Positions 19,830-28,708 of a DNA stretch of 34,281 nt are shown piece after piece (positions within the stretch are counted from its first letter, which is position 1; every line of letters begins with the position of its first letter). The translations under genes and the position numbers were made by a program. The stretch covers positions 1-34,281 of the forward strand of contig JANXPS010000049.1 of assembly GCA_025357175.1 (NCBI GenBank). The letters are read 5' to 3'. This DNA comes from Deltaproteobacteria bacterium (GTDB taxonomy: Bacteria; Desulfobacterota; Deferrimicrobia; Deferrimicrobiales; Deferrimicrobiaceae). The notes under the pieces were generated by a model. That model saw only the letters and a program-made list of their open reading frames with translations, was not told the origin of the DNA and did not search any database.

Positions 19830-20441
19830 GTGCAGATCAACCTCAAAAAGAGTTTCATCACGGGGATCTTCGTCGTCATCCCGATGGTGCTGTCGATCGG
19901 CCTGCTCACCTGGTTCTTCACGCGGGTCGACAACTTCTTCTCGCCCATCATCGACGGCGTTCTGCCGCTCGTCACCGGATACCCGGCGCACATCCCCGGC
20001 ACCGGCATCATCACGGGAAGCGTCATCATCCTGCTGGTCGGCATGATCGCCCGCAACGTCGCGGGCGCCAAGATGCTCGGTGCGTTCGACCGGCTAATCC
20101 ACCATGTTCCGGTATTCCGCGCGATCTATTCGACGATCAAGCAGATGACCGACGCCTTCTCGCCCGACAACACGACCGCATTCAAGGAAGTCGTGCTGGC
20201 CGAATACCCCAAGGAAAACTCGTACGCGCTGGGCTTCCGCACATCGACGGTCGAACTCGACGGCGAGCGGATCGCGATCGTCTTCGTCCCGACCAACAAC
20301 CTCTATCTCGGCGAAGTGCTGCTCGTCCCCGAGGCGCGTCTGCGTCGGCTCGACATGAGCATCGAACTCGCTCTGCGCTGCCTGGTCTCGGGCGGCACCG
20401 CGGCACCCAAGAAACTGCACAGCGTCCTTCCGCCGGCCTAG
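19830..20441 (+). CDS. DUF502 family membrane protein
   Basis: LKKSFITGIFVVIPMVLSIGLLTWFFTRVDNFF...PVFRAIYSTIKQMTDAFS...IVFVPTNNLYLGEVLLVP; GTG start. Confidence 0.85.
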   Translation: MQINLKKSFITGIFVVIPMVLSIGLLTWFFTRVDNFFSPIIDGVLPLVTGYPAHIPGTGIITGSVIILLVGMIARNVAGAKMLGAFDRLIHHVPVFRAIYSTIKQMTDAFSPDNTTAFKEVVLAEYPKENSYALGFRTSTVELDGERIAIVFVPTNNLYLGEVLLVPEARLRRLDMSIELALRCLVSGGTAAPKKLHSVLPPA

Positions 20442-20450
20442 CTCGCCCGG

Positions 20451-23400
20451 TTACTTGAGAACGAAGTCCACCCGGCTGTCTCTCACTTTATCTTTCTTCG
20501 CCGGCGCGAGCGTTTTCGGCTCGACGGTAAAGACCCGGCCCGCCTCGACCTGCTTCGTCGCCACCAGATAATCGATCGCCCGCTTCGCGCGCTCTTGCGC
20601 CAACTGCCGCAGGTCGTCGTCGGTGACCTCGACGTGCGTCAGGATCAGCTTCTCCATCTCGGGCACGGGCAGCTCCTTCTGCAACCCGATCAGATTTCTC
20701 GGCTTGGAAAACGTCTCGGCCGAATACGCTTTGAGCAGGTATTTCGGATATTCGGCGGGGAGCACGGTCACGTTGTCGGGCGATTGCTGCCCGCCACCCT
20801 GCTTCGCCACATCCTTGATCTTCTGCGCCCGGATCTTCCGTTCGAATGCCGCCGTTCTCAGGGCATCGCGATCGGCCGGCGGATCGGCGTGCCCGACGAC
20901 GTCGAGCTTGAGCGCGGGTCTTTCGCCAAGCGCCTTTGCGAGCGATTTCAGCTTGCTCTCGCCCGCCCCGTCCAGCACGGTCTGCCCCGCCGGAAACTCG
21001 AGGTAGCTCAACTCCTCCCCGTTGCCCATCAGCGCGCCGAGCAGCGCGAAGGGGGAGGTCGCCGCCTTGACGAGCAGGTTCTTGACGATCTGCCAGACGA
21101 CCCCCCAGACGTTGAATTTCGGGTCGTCGAGATTTCCCGTGACGGGCAGGTCGAGACGGATCTCGCCGTTCCTGTCTTTTAGAAGCGCCACCGCGAGGCG
21201 GACGGGCAGCTTCGTGGCGTCGGGGCTCTCGATCTTGTCCCCGAAGTCGAACTGGTTGATGAAGACGCTGTTTCCGGCGTCGAGCTTCTTCTTGACGATC
21301 AGGTATTTCAATCCGAGCGACAGTTTCCCCTTTTCGATCGAATAGCCGGCGTAGCGCCCCGAGTAGGGCGTCATGGGGCTCAGGTCGATGTCCTTGAAAT
21401 CGACCTTGAGGTCCACGAACAGGTCGTCGCGCAACGGGTTGATCCGTCCCGTGATTTCGAGCGGGGCCTGGCTGTCCAGTCGACCGCGAAGAAGGACGTC
21501 GGCCATCTTCGTCTCTTCGGAGGACAGGCCGGACACCCGGCCGCCCACCTCTTTCAGCTTCGCCGTGTAATTGGGGTGGACGTGCCGGTCCGTGAACAGG
21601 ATCGTGCCGCCCTGGAGCGTCACCGTATCGATTGCGACAGGCGTCGGCCCGGAGGATGGGGGAGGCTGGGTGGCGGGCACCGAGGGCGTACCGGCCGCGG
21701 AGGCTCCGCTGTTGTCGGTCCCGGCCGCGCCGGGCTCCTTCCGGACGATCCCCTGGACGTTCAGCGACCCGTCTTCATTGACCACGATCCGCGAATAGAG
21801 CCCGGAAAGCGAGAGGTCCCGGATCGCCACCGACATGGGGTTGACGCCGATCTTCATCCCGGCGAGGTGGAGCGCCTCCCACTTGAGGAAGTCCTCGCTC
21901 GTCTCCTTGTCGACCATGGAGAGACCTCGAAGCGATGTTTCCCCCTCCCAGGATGCTTTCATCGGTTCGCCTGCGGGCATCGAGAGCGAGAGATTCCCGT
22001 TGGCGTCGACCAGTCCGCCGGTCATGTCGATGCTGAGTTTTTCGGTGAAGTAGGGCTGCAGCGGCACGAGGTCGATTCCCTTCACGCTGACCGCCAGGTT
22101 GGCCATGGAAGGAGCGATGCCGACCGTCCCGCTCACGGCGGCCGTGCCGGAGCCGTTGAGCGTCATCCGCCCCGAGGCCTTTCCGTGGACGTTTTTCGCG
22201 GTCGAAAGGTTTGCGGCGGTGATGTCGAGCGGCGCCACCTTCAGAAGAACGGCTTCCTCCGGCTGCTGGTCGTCCCACGTGACGTCCCAGCGATCGAGCG
22301 CCAGCCTGCCGAGCACAACCTGCCAGGCCGCCGGTTCGACCGACTTGCCGCGCACGGCGTCCTTCGATGCCGGCGCTTTCGAATCGGCCGGGGGCGGGGG
22401 GGGCGTCAGCCCGGCCAGGTTGACCTTCCCGTCCTCGCCCCGCTCGATCCGCAGTTCGCCGCGGCTCCCGGCGATGGATCCGACCCGGACCGATCTCCGC
22501 CCGAGATCGACGACGCCATCCTTCATCTCGATCCGCGGAATCCGGAGGAAATCGGAATCGCTTCCGCGCCGCCGCAGCTTGAGCGCCGCCAGCGCCACGG
22601 ACAGGTTGTCGACGGCCGTGACGGCATTGTCGCCGACGGGGCGGTACGCATACCGGGCCGACAGGTCGAGCAGCCCCTCGCGCACGTCGAACAGCACGGA
22701 CTTCGAATAGTAGGGGGAGTATTTCCCGAGCGAGACCCGGGCGATCCGGAGCTCGCCGCGGGCGTCGAGCGGCGAAAGCGCGAGCAGCCCGTCGTGCCGC
22801 ACCGTCTCGCCTGATTCCGTGGCGAGCGCCAGTTCGAGGCGGAACGGCTTTCCGGGCGCGTTGGTGAAGTCGCTGACATCGAGCGTGATGGGGGCGAGCG
22901 TGGTCCGGAACGGCTTCCCCTCGACCGCCGCGTCGGCAAAGATGATCTTTCCGCCGGTCAGCCGTATCGACGTCGCTCCGACGAGCGGCGGCGCAGTTTC
23001 GTTCTTCGGCTTCGGGGGCTTGTCCGCAGACGGCCCGGGATTTTGCCCGTCGCCGCCGGGGAGCAGGGAGAGCAGCGTCAGCCGCCCTTCCCGGTCGCGC
23101 GAAAGGTTCAGCTCGGGCGAGGTCATCAGGATGCCGCCGAACTTGACGCGGAGCGGATCCGGCGACGCGGATTCAAGCGGAATGTCGAGACGCGGAACGG
23201 ATAGTACGGGGAGGTCCCCCCGGTCGGTGATCCGGAAATCCTTCAGCGCCAGGGCTCCCGACAAGACGACCGTGGGCGGGGCGTTTTTCTTCCGGGTGAA
23301 GAACAGGGTCGCCTTCACGTCGATTGCCCCGGACGGCACCTTGAACTTGAGCGGCACCGGCGAATATTCGAGGTAATACGGCAGGTCGAAGTCACGGATG

Positions 23401-24083
23401 TCCATCGCGAAGGATGTTTCACGGGCGTCGCTGAATGGCCGCGTCCTGCCCGTGAGCGCGACCGGCCTTCCGTTGACGTCGGCCGAGAAGGCGGGCTGCA
23501 CGTAACTGTCGACGTAATACGGGAGGTTGGACAGGAAGGGCACCGACAGTGCGATGTGCCGCACCGCGTGGCGCGTCTTCTTCGGCCGGTCGTCGAAATC
23601 GAAGGCGCCGTCGATGATCCGGATGTTGTTGAAGGAGAACCGGAGCGGTTTCGAGTCGGGCGGCGACGGTTTGCCCGTGAATTCGTCCACGAGGTCGGAG
23701 AAGTTGTAGCGGCCGTCGGCTTTCCGGACGACGGTGATTCGCGGCGAGCGCAACGTGATCTCGCGCAGCACGGGGCCGCGGTGCCAGGCCGAGGCCAGCT
23801 GGGCGTCCACGAACAGTTCCTCGAACGAGAGGAACTCCCCGCCCGTCTCCCGGTCGGCGACGGCGAGTCCCCGCAGGGAGATCGACAGCGTGAACGGGTT
23901 GATCCGCACCTCGCGCAAGGTCGTCTTGCGGTGGAGCGCCCGGGTCGCCTGCTTCTCGACGACCGACCGGACGATCGGCGGCAGCGCCAGGAACCCGACG
24001 ATGGCCACCAGCGCGATCGCGGATGCGAGGCCGATCAGCGCCTTCCGAACGGCCGGTTTCCCCGCAAGCTCGACACCGTACAT
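20451..24083 (-). CDS. DUF748 / AsmA-like large envelope protein with OmpA-like C-terminal segment
   Basis: N-terminal TM; LREVRINPFTLSISLRGLAVADRETG...; repeated AsmA-like blocks (LSPMTPYSGRYAGYSIEKGKLSLGLKYLIVKKKLDAGN); C-term LKLDVVGHADP...DSRVDFVLK. Confidence 0.85.
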   Translation of the reverse strand: MYGVELAGKPAVRKALIGLASAIALVAIVGFLALPPIVRSVVEKQATRALHRKTTLREVRINPFTLSISLRGLAVADRETGGEFLSFEELFVDAQLASAWHRGPVLREITLRSPRITVVRKADGRYNFSDLVDEFTGKPSPPDSKPLRFSFNNIRIIDGAFDFDDRPKKTRHAVRHIALSVPFLSNLPYYVDSYVQPAFSADVNGRPVALTGRTRPFSDARETSFAMDIRDFDLPYYLEYSPVPLKFKVPSGAIDVKATLFFTRKKNAPPTVVLSGALALKDFRITDRGDLPVLSVPRLDIPLESASPDPLRVKFGGILMTSPELNLSRDREGRLTLLSLLPGGDGQNPGPSADKPPKPKNETAPPLVGATSIRLTGGKIIFADAAVEGKPFRTTLAPITLDVSDFTNAPGKPFRLELALATESGETVRHDGLLALSPLDARGELRIARVSLGKYSPYYSKSVLFDVREGLLDLSARYAYRPVGDNAVTAVDNLSVALAALKLRRRGSDSDFLRIPRIEMKDGVVDLGRRSVRVGSIAGSRGELRIERGEDGKVNLAGLTPPPPPADSKAPASKDAVRGKSVEPAAWQVVLGRLALDRWDVTWDDQQPEEAVLLKVAPLDITAANLSTAKNVHGKASGRMTLNGSGTAAVSGTVGIAPSMANLAVSVKGIDLVPLQPYFTEKLSIDMTGGLVDANGNLSLSMPAGEPMKASWEGETSLRGLSMVDKETSEDFLKWEALHLAGMKIGVNPMSVAIRDLSLSGLYSRIVVNEDGSLNVQGIVRKEPGAAGTDNSGASAAGTPSVPATQPPPSSGPTPVAIDTVTLQGGTILFTDRHVHPNYTAKLKEVGGRVSGLSSEETKMADVLLRGRLDSQAPLEITGRINPLRDDLFVDLKVDFKDIDLSPMTPYSGRYAGYSIEKGKLSLGLKYLIVKKKLDAGNSVFINQFDFGDKIESPDATKLPVRLAVALLKDRNGEIRLDLPVTGNLDDPKFNVWGVVWQIVKNLLVKAATSPFALLGALMGNGEELSYLEFPAGQTVLDGAGESKLKSLAKALGERPALKLDVVGHADPPADRDALRTAAFERKIRAQKIKDVAKQGGGQQSPDNVTVLPAEYPKYLLKAYSAETFSKPRNLIGLQKELPVPEMEKLILTHVEVTDDDLRQLAQERAKRAIDYLVATKQVEAGRVFTVEPKTLAPAKKDKVRDSRVDFVLK

Positions 24084-24170
24084 GGTCTTCCCTCCGGTCG
24101 TGATGAGTCGATTCTAGTCCTGATTCCCCTTCCGAGGGAACCGTTACGGCACCCGTCGCATCAAAACCGC

Positions 24171-24791
24171 ATGAGAGCGGAACGGTTCACCACGATCATC
24201 ATCTTGTTATTTCTGGCGGCTTCGGTCGTTTCAGCGGGGGACAAGCCAATGTCCGCGACAGGGGGAAAGACGGAGACGGCGACGTTCGCCGGCGGCTGCT
24301 TCTGGTGCATGGAGCCGCCGTACGACAAGTTGCCGGGCGTGCTGAAGACGACAGTCGGGTACACCGGCGGTCACAAGACCAATCCGACCTACGAGGAGGT
24401 GTCGGCCGGGGGAACGGGACACGCCGAGTCGATCGAGATCGTGTTCGATCCGTCGAAGGTCACTTACGGAAATCTGCTCGAGATTTTCTGGCGCAATATC
24501 GACCCGCTGGTCAAGGACCGGCAGTTCTGCGACGTGGGTTCGCAGTACCGCACGGCGATCTTTTTCCACGACGAGGCGCAGCGCATGGCGGCCGATGCGT
24601 CGAAGGCGGCGATCGAGAAGACGAAAGGGTGGAAGGTGGCCACGCAGATCGTGGCGGCGACGCCGTTCTATCCCGCCGAGGAATACCACCAGGACTATCA
24701 CGACAAGAATCCGGTCCGGTACAAGTTCTACCGTTTCAACTGCGGACGCGACCAACGGCTCGACGAACTCTGGGGCAAGGCGGCGAAATAG
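24171..24791 (+). CDS. msrA: Peptide methionine-S-sulfoxide reductase A with signal peptide
   Basis: FAGGCFWCMEPPYDKLPGVLKTTVGYTGGH; YHQDYHDKNP; N-terminal hydrophobic export signal. Confidence 0.95.
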   Translation: MRAERFTTIIILLFLAASVVSAGDKPMSATGGKTETATFAGGCFWCMEPPYDKLPGVLKTTVGYTGGHKTNPTYEEVSAGGTGHAESIEIVFDPSKVTYGNLLEIFWRNIDPLVKDRQFCDVGSQYRTAIFFHDEAQRMAADASKAAIEKTKGWKVATQIVAATPFYPAEEYHQDYHDKNPVRYKFYRFNCGRDQRLDELWGKAAK

Positions 24792-24792
24792 G

Positions 24793-25395
24793 ATGGGAGC
24801 CCCATCCGATTCCGCCTCCTTTCCGGTGAGCGTGCCGGAGCGTCCCTGGAAGCCGACAAAGGAGCAACTCGCGGAAGCGGGATCGACCGGCTCGGTGCCC
24901 GACGTCATCGGGAAGGGGCTCGCGGTCCTCTTCGTCGGGATCAACCCCGGGCTGTACTCGGGGGCGATCCGACATCATTTCGGCAGGCCGGGCAACCGCT
25001 TCTGGCCCGCGCTCCGGGACTCCGGATTCACGCCCCGCCTGCTGTCACCCTTCGATGAGCGTGAACTGCTCACGTTCGGCCTCGGCATCACCAACCTCGC
25101 CGGGCGGACGACCGCGACCGCGGCGGAACTGACCGCCGACGAACTGGTCGAGGGCGCACGGGCGCTTGCCGAAAAGGTGAAGCGCTACCGCCCCGGTTTT
25201 GTCGCCTTCCTCGGCATCACCTCCTATCGGGCGGCGTTCAATCGGCCGAAGGCGGTTCTGGGGCGGCAAACGGAGCCGTTCTCGGGCGTGCGGGCCTGGG
25301 TCCTGCCCAATCCGAGCGGCCTGAACGCCCACCACCAGGCGCCCGGCCTCGCAAGGATGTTCCGGGAGCTGCGCGCGGCGGTGAATTTCGCTTGA
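24793..25395 (+). CDS. mug: G/U mismatch-specific DNA glycosylase (Mug/TDG family)
   Basis: AVLFVGINPGLYSGAIRHHFGRPGNRFWPALRDSG and VLPNPSGLNAHH motifs. Confidence 0.93.
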   Translation: MGAPSDSASFPVSVPERPWKPTKEQLAEAGSTGSVPDVIGKGLAVLFVGINPGLYSGAIRHHFGRPGNRFWPALRDSGFTPRLLSPFDERELLTFGLGITNLAGRTTATAAELTADELVEGARALAEKVKRYRPGFVAFLGITSYRAAFNRPKAVLGRQTEPFSGVRAWVLPNPSGLNAHHQAPGLARMFRELRAAVNFA

Positions 25396-25421
25396 CAAAC
25401 GCCGTTAGATACTCGTACTCT
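25392..25421 (+). promoter_or_regulatory. Putative promoter of leuA leader
   Basis: TTGACA (25392-25397, overlapping mug stop codon), 18-bp spacer, TACTCT (25416-25421; weak -10). Confidence 0.4.
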
Positions 25422-25431
25422 GTGTGACATC

Positions 25432-25515
25432 ATGAAGACGAACACCGCGCGCATCGCTGTCGTTGGAAGCCTCGCTCTAGCAGGGCTGCCCGGAGGCCGG
25501 TCCACCGCCGCGTGA
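25432..25515 (+). CDS. Candidate attenuator leader peptide MKTNTARIAVVGSLALAGLPGGRSTAA
   Basis: Short ORF in leader between a promoter-like sequence and tandem terminators of leuA; Ile/Val/Val/Leu/Leu/Leu residues, includes a CTA codon; no clear SD. Confidence 0.45.
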   Translation: MKTNTARIAVVGSLALAGLPGGRSTAA

Positions 25516-25548
25516 GCGTAAGTCTTATTTTCTAAAAAACCGCTACGG

Positions 25549-25589
25549 GCCGCGGAACCGGCAAAGGTTCCCGCGGCTTTTTTGTTTTT
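25549..25589 (+). terminator. Terminator hairpin T1 in leuA leader
   Basis: GCCGCGGAACC-ggcaaa-GGTTCCCGCGGC followed by TTTTTTGTTTTT. Confidence 0.85.
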
Positions 25590-25590
25590 C

Positions 25591-25628
25591 AAAAGCCGCC
25601 GGGGATCGCCTCCCGGCGGCTTTTTTTT
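25591..25628 (+). terminator. Terminator hairpin T2 in leuA leader
   Basis: AAAAGCCGCCGGG...CCCGGCGGCTTTTTTTT. Confidence 0.88.
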
Positions 25629-25664
25629 AATGCTTCGAGAGACGAAAATAAGGAGGAACGGATC

Positions 25665-27242
25665 ATGGCTGAAAAGGTATTCATTTTCGACACGACGTTG
25701 CGTGACGGAGAACAGGTTCCCGGCGCAAAGCTCGCCAAGGAGCAGAAGGTGGAGATCGCCAAGCAGATCGCGGCACTCGGCGTCGACATCATCGAGGCGG
25801 GCTTCCCGGCGTCGTCCCCGGGCGACTTCGACTCGGTCCAGACGGTGGCGCGCGAGGTCAAGGGACCGATCATCACGGGCCTCGCCCGTGCCGTGAAAAA
25901 GGACATCGACGCGTTATGGGCGGCGGTCAAGGTCGCGAAGCGTCCGCGCATCCACACGTTCATCGGCACCTCCGACATCCACATCCAGAAGAAGTTCAAG
26001 TCCGACAAGGACAAGATCCTCCAGTGGGCGGTCGATACGGTGAAGTACGCCAAGTCGCTCTGCAACGACATTGAGTTCTCGACGGAAGACGCGGCCAGGA
26101 CCGATTTCGAGTTCCTCTGCCGCTCGGTCGAGGCGCTGGTCAAGGCTGGCGCGACGACGATCAACGTGCCCGATACGGTGGGCTACGCGATGCCGGGCGA
26201 GATGGCCGACCGGATACGCCGTCTCAAGGAAAAGGTGCCTGCGCTCGACAAGGCGATCATCTCGATGCACTGCCACAACGACATGGGACTCGCGACCGCC
26301 AACACGCTGGCCGGCGTCCTCGCGGGGGCGCGGCAGGCCGAGGTGACGATGAACGGCATCGGCGAGCGCGCGGGCAACGCGGCGCTCGAAGAGGTCGTCA
26401 TGGCGATCCGCACCCGGAAGGACATCTTCAAGGGACTCTACACCGACGTCAACACGAAGGAAATTTCCAAGACGAGCAAGATGGTGTCGACGCTCATGGG
26501 CCTGCCCATCCAGCGCAACAAGGCGATCGTCGGCGTCAATGCGTTCGCCCACTCGTCGGGCATCCACCAGGACGGCATCCTCAAGGATCGTTCGACCTAT
26601 GAAATCGTCCGGCCGGAGGATGTCGGCGTTTCCGCCCACGCATTCACGCTGACCGCAAGGTCCGGCCGCGCCGCGCTCAAGCACCAGATTTCCGCATTCG
26701 GCCACAAGGTCACCGATCCGCAGCTCGACGCGATCTACGAGCAGTTCCTCACGCTGGCCGACAAGAAGAAGGAAGTGGCGATCGAGGATCTCGAGGCGCT
26801 CGTGCAGGAAGAACTCTTCAAGGTGCCCGAGATTTTCAAGCTCGAGCACATCCAGTTCCTCTCGGGCACGAAGGCGACGCCGATGGCGGCGCTCCGGATC
26901 CGCAAGGGAAAGGATGTCATCGAGGAGGCGGCGACCGGCAACGGTCCCGTCGACGCAGCCTACCAGTGCGTCGAGAAGATCGTCGGCCGGAAGTTCACGC
27001 TGATCGACTGGGGACTCAACGCGATCACCTCCGGCGAGGACGCGATCGGCGAGGCGCGGGTGCGCATCCGCTTCAAGGACACGATCGTCTCCGGTACGGC
27101 TACGTCAACCGACGTCATCGAGGCGTCGGTCAAGGCGTACCTCGCGGCGATCAACCGCTACATCGCATCCGAAGAGCGCGACAAGGCTGCGAAAAAGGTG
27201 AAGGGCGCGCCCAAGAAAAAGACGGCGAAGCCGTCGCTTTAA
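25665..27242 (+). CDS. leuA: 2-isopropylmalate synthase with C-terminal regulatory domain
   Basis: [64 protein letters not shown]-terminal LeuA_dimer-like domain; SD AAGGAGG. Confidence 0.95.
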   Translation: MAEKVFIFDTTLRDGEQVPGAKLAKEQKVEIAKQIAALGVDIIEAGFPASSPGDFDSVQTVAREVKGPIITGLARAVKKDIDALWAAVKVAKRPRIHTFIGTSDIHIQKKFKSDKDKILQWAVDTVKYAKSLCNDIEFSTEDAARTDFEFLCRSVEALVKAGATTINVPDTVGYAMPGEMADRIRRLKEKVPALDKAIISMHCHNDMGLATANTLAGVLAGARQAEVTMNGIGERAGNAALEEVVMAIRTRKDIFKGLYTDVNTKEISKTSKMVSTLMGLPIQRNKAIVGVNAFAHSSGIHQDGILKDRSTYEIVRPEDVGVSAHAFTLTARSGRAALKHQISAFGHKVTDPQLDAIYEQFLTLADKKKEVAIEDLEALVQEELFKVPEIFKLEHIQFLSGTKATPMAALRIRKGKDVIEEAATGNGPVDAAYQCVEKIVGRKFTLIDWGLNAITSGEDAIGEARVRIRFKDTIVSGTATSTDVIEASVKAYLAAINRYIASEERDKAAKKVKGAPKKKTAKPSL

Positions 27243-27267
27243 CGGCGGCGCCCGACCCGGGAACCAC

Positions 27268-28536
27268 TCAGCGGGTTCCGGCGTCGGGCAGCACGTAACC
27301 CGCGTCGGGCAGGATCAGCGGAGGCGGCAGCTCACCCAGTGCCGCCTCCGCTTTTTTTAGCGCATCCGGCAGCGATGCGGCCGGCGCCATTCCCATCCGC
27401 TCGACGTCTTCGGGCCGGAGCGACGAGACCAGGATCACGCGGCAGCCGAGCGCCTTGCCGAGCGTGGCGTGCGCGGTCTGGCCGTAGATCTGGTACCGCT
27501 CCCGCAGTTCCAGTTCCATCAGTTCGGGATCTTCGAAACGGAACCACGGGAAGAAGTGGGGGCTGCCGAACCCGTCCGCACATTCCGCGAGCAGGATCAG
27601 GACGCCGCCCGGCGTCACGGCGCGGAAGGCGTTGTCGAGCGCCTTGTGCGACTGGATCAGGTTGATGTCCTTGGGCCAACCACCGGCGGATGCGATGACG
27701 AAGGGGTAGCGGTGCGGCAGGGAAACGCGAAATACGGCCGCATACCGTTCACACGCCTCGCGGTGCGCCGACAACCAGTCGCCGGCGACGGCGTCGAACA
27801 GCTTCTTGCCGGGCGTCAGCAGCGTGTTGAGCAGGAAGGCGGGAGAAGCCATCGCGACCGCCTCGCGGATGTCCTCGTGCACCGGATTGCCGTCGAGCTG
27901 CCCGGCGCGCGCCAGCGGATGCTTCCCGGGCCCGTCGGGCAGGAAGACGCGGAAGTGGGTATCGGCGGCCGTGTCGCGGTGGGCGCAGCCGGGCACGAGC
28001 GCCTTGCGCCCCCCTCCGAATCCGGCGAAATAGTGAAACGAGATGGTACCGGTCAGCACGATCCGGTCGTGTTCCATGACGGGAAGGCAGACCCGCACCC
28101 GGGTCCCGCGCGTGGTCGTGCCGAGCGTCGCCATGGCGCCGTCGGGGTCCGACTGCACGACGCGGATGCCCGAGGAAAGTTCGCTTCCCACGATCGCGGC
28201 GATCTCGGCGTCGGTCTGCGCCCGGTGCGTTCCGCGCGCGATGAACAAGGTCACGCGATCGCGGGGCACGCCTGCCGCGTCGGTTTCGGCGAGCAGCGGC
28301 GCCAGGAATATCTCGGTCGCGCTGTAGCGGGTGATGTCGGAAATCGGGATCGCCACGGAGTCGGAGGGGCCGAGCAATGCCCGAAGCGGGGGAGAATCCA
28401 CCGGGTTCGCAAGCCGGTCGCGGAGCATCCCGGCTTCATCGGCCGGAAGCGCGACGGCGCGCGCGGCGACCACCGATGAACGCGCGGCGAGGCCGGAGGG
28501 CAGCTCCGCCGTCCCGCGGCCGTATTTCAGCTTCAT
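27268..28536 (-). CDS. larA: Nickel-dependent lactate racemase-like protein (LarA/DUF2088 family)
   Basis: IARGTHRAQTDAE; HDRIVLTGTISFHYFAGFGGGRKALVPGCA; start placed at ATG 28536 (MKLKYGRG). Confidence 0.88.
   Translation of the reverse strand: MKLKYGRGTAELPSGLAARSSVVAARAVALPADEAGMLRDRLANPVDSPPLRALLGPSDSVAIPISDITRYSATEIFLAPLLAETDAAGVPRDRVTLFIARGTHRAQTDAEIAAIVGSELSSGIRVVQSDPDGAMATLGTTTRGTRVRVCLPVMEHDRIVLTGTISFHYFAGFGGGRKALVPGCAHRDTAADTHFRVFLPDGPGKHPLARAGQLDGNPVHEDIREAVAMASPAFLLNTLLTPGKKLFDAVAGDWLSAHREACERYAAVFRVSLPHRYPFVIASAGGWPKDINLIQSHKALDNAFRAVTPGGVLILLAECADGFGSPHFFPWFRFEDPELMELELRERYQIYGQTAHATLGKALGCRVILVSSLRPEDVERMGMAPAASLPDALKKAEAALGELPPPLILPDAGYVLPDAGTR
27317..27358 (+). terminator. 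leuA terminator lying inside the 3' end of convergent larA
   Basis: AGCGGAGGCGGC-agctcacccagt-GCCGCCTCCGCT (12-bp perfect stem) followed by TTTTTT. Confidence 0.85.
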
Positions 28537-28708
28537 GCGCCGGGGCCGCCCGGTTTCCCGAACGTCGGGTCTTTTCGCGGTGTGGTCATCGCGCCAGTGT
28601 GATGGAAACAGGCGAGGGGAGTCAACCGGATCTGTTGCCGCCATCACCGGCGCCCAGTAGAATCCGGGTTACTATCATCCATCGATCACACACCGGACGG
28701 AGAGACCA

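Noticed and set aside
25420-25664. T-box riboswitch upstream of leuA
   Set aside because: T-boxes are known upstream of amino-acid genes in related groups, but no AGGGTGGNACCGCG-like T-box is present and the leader is too short for a full Stem I.
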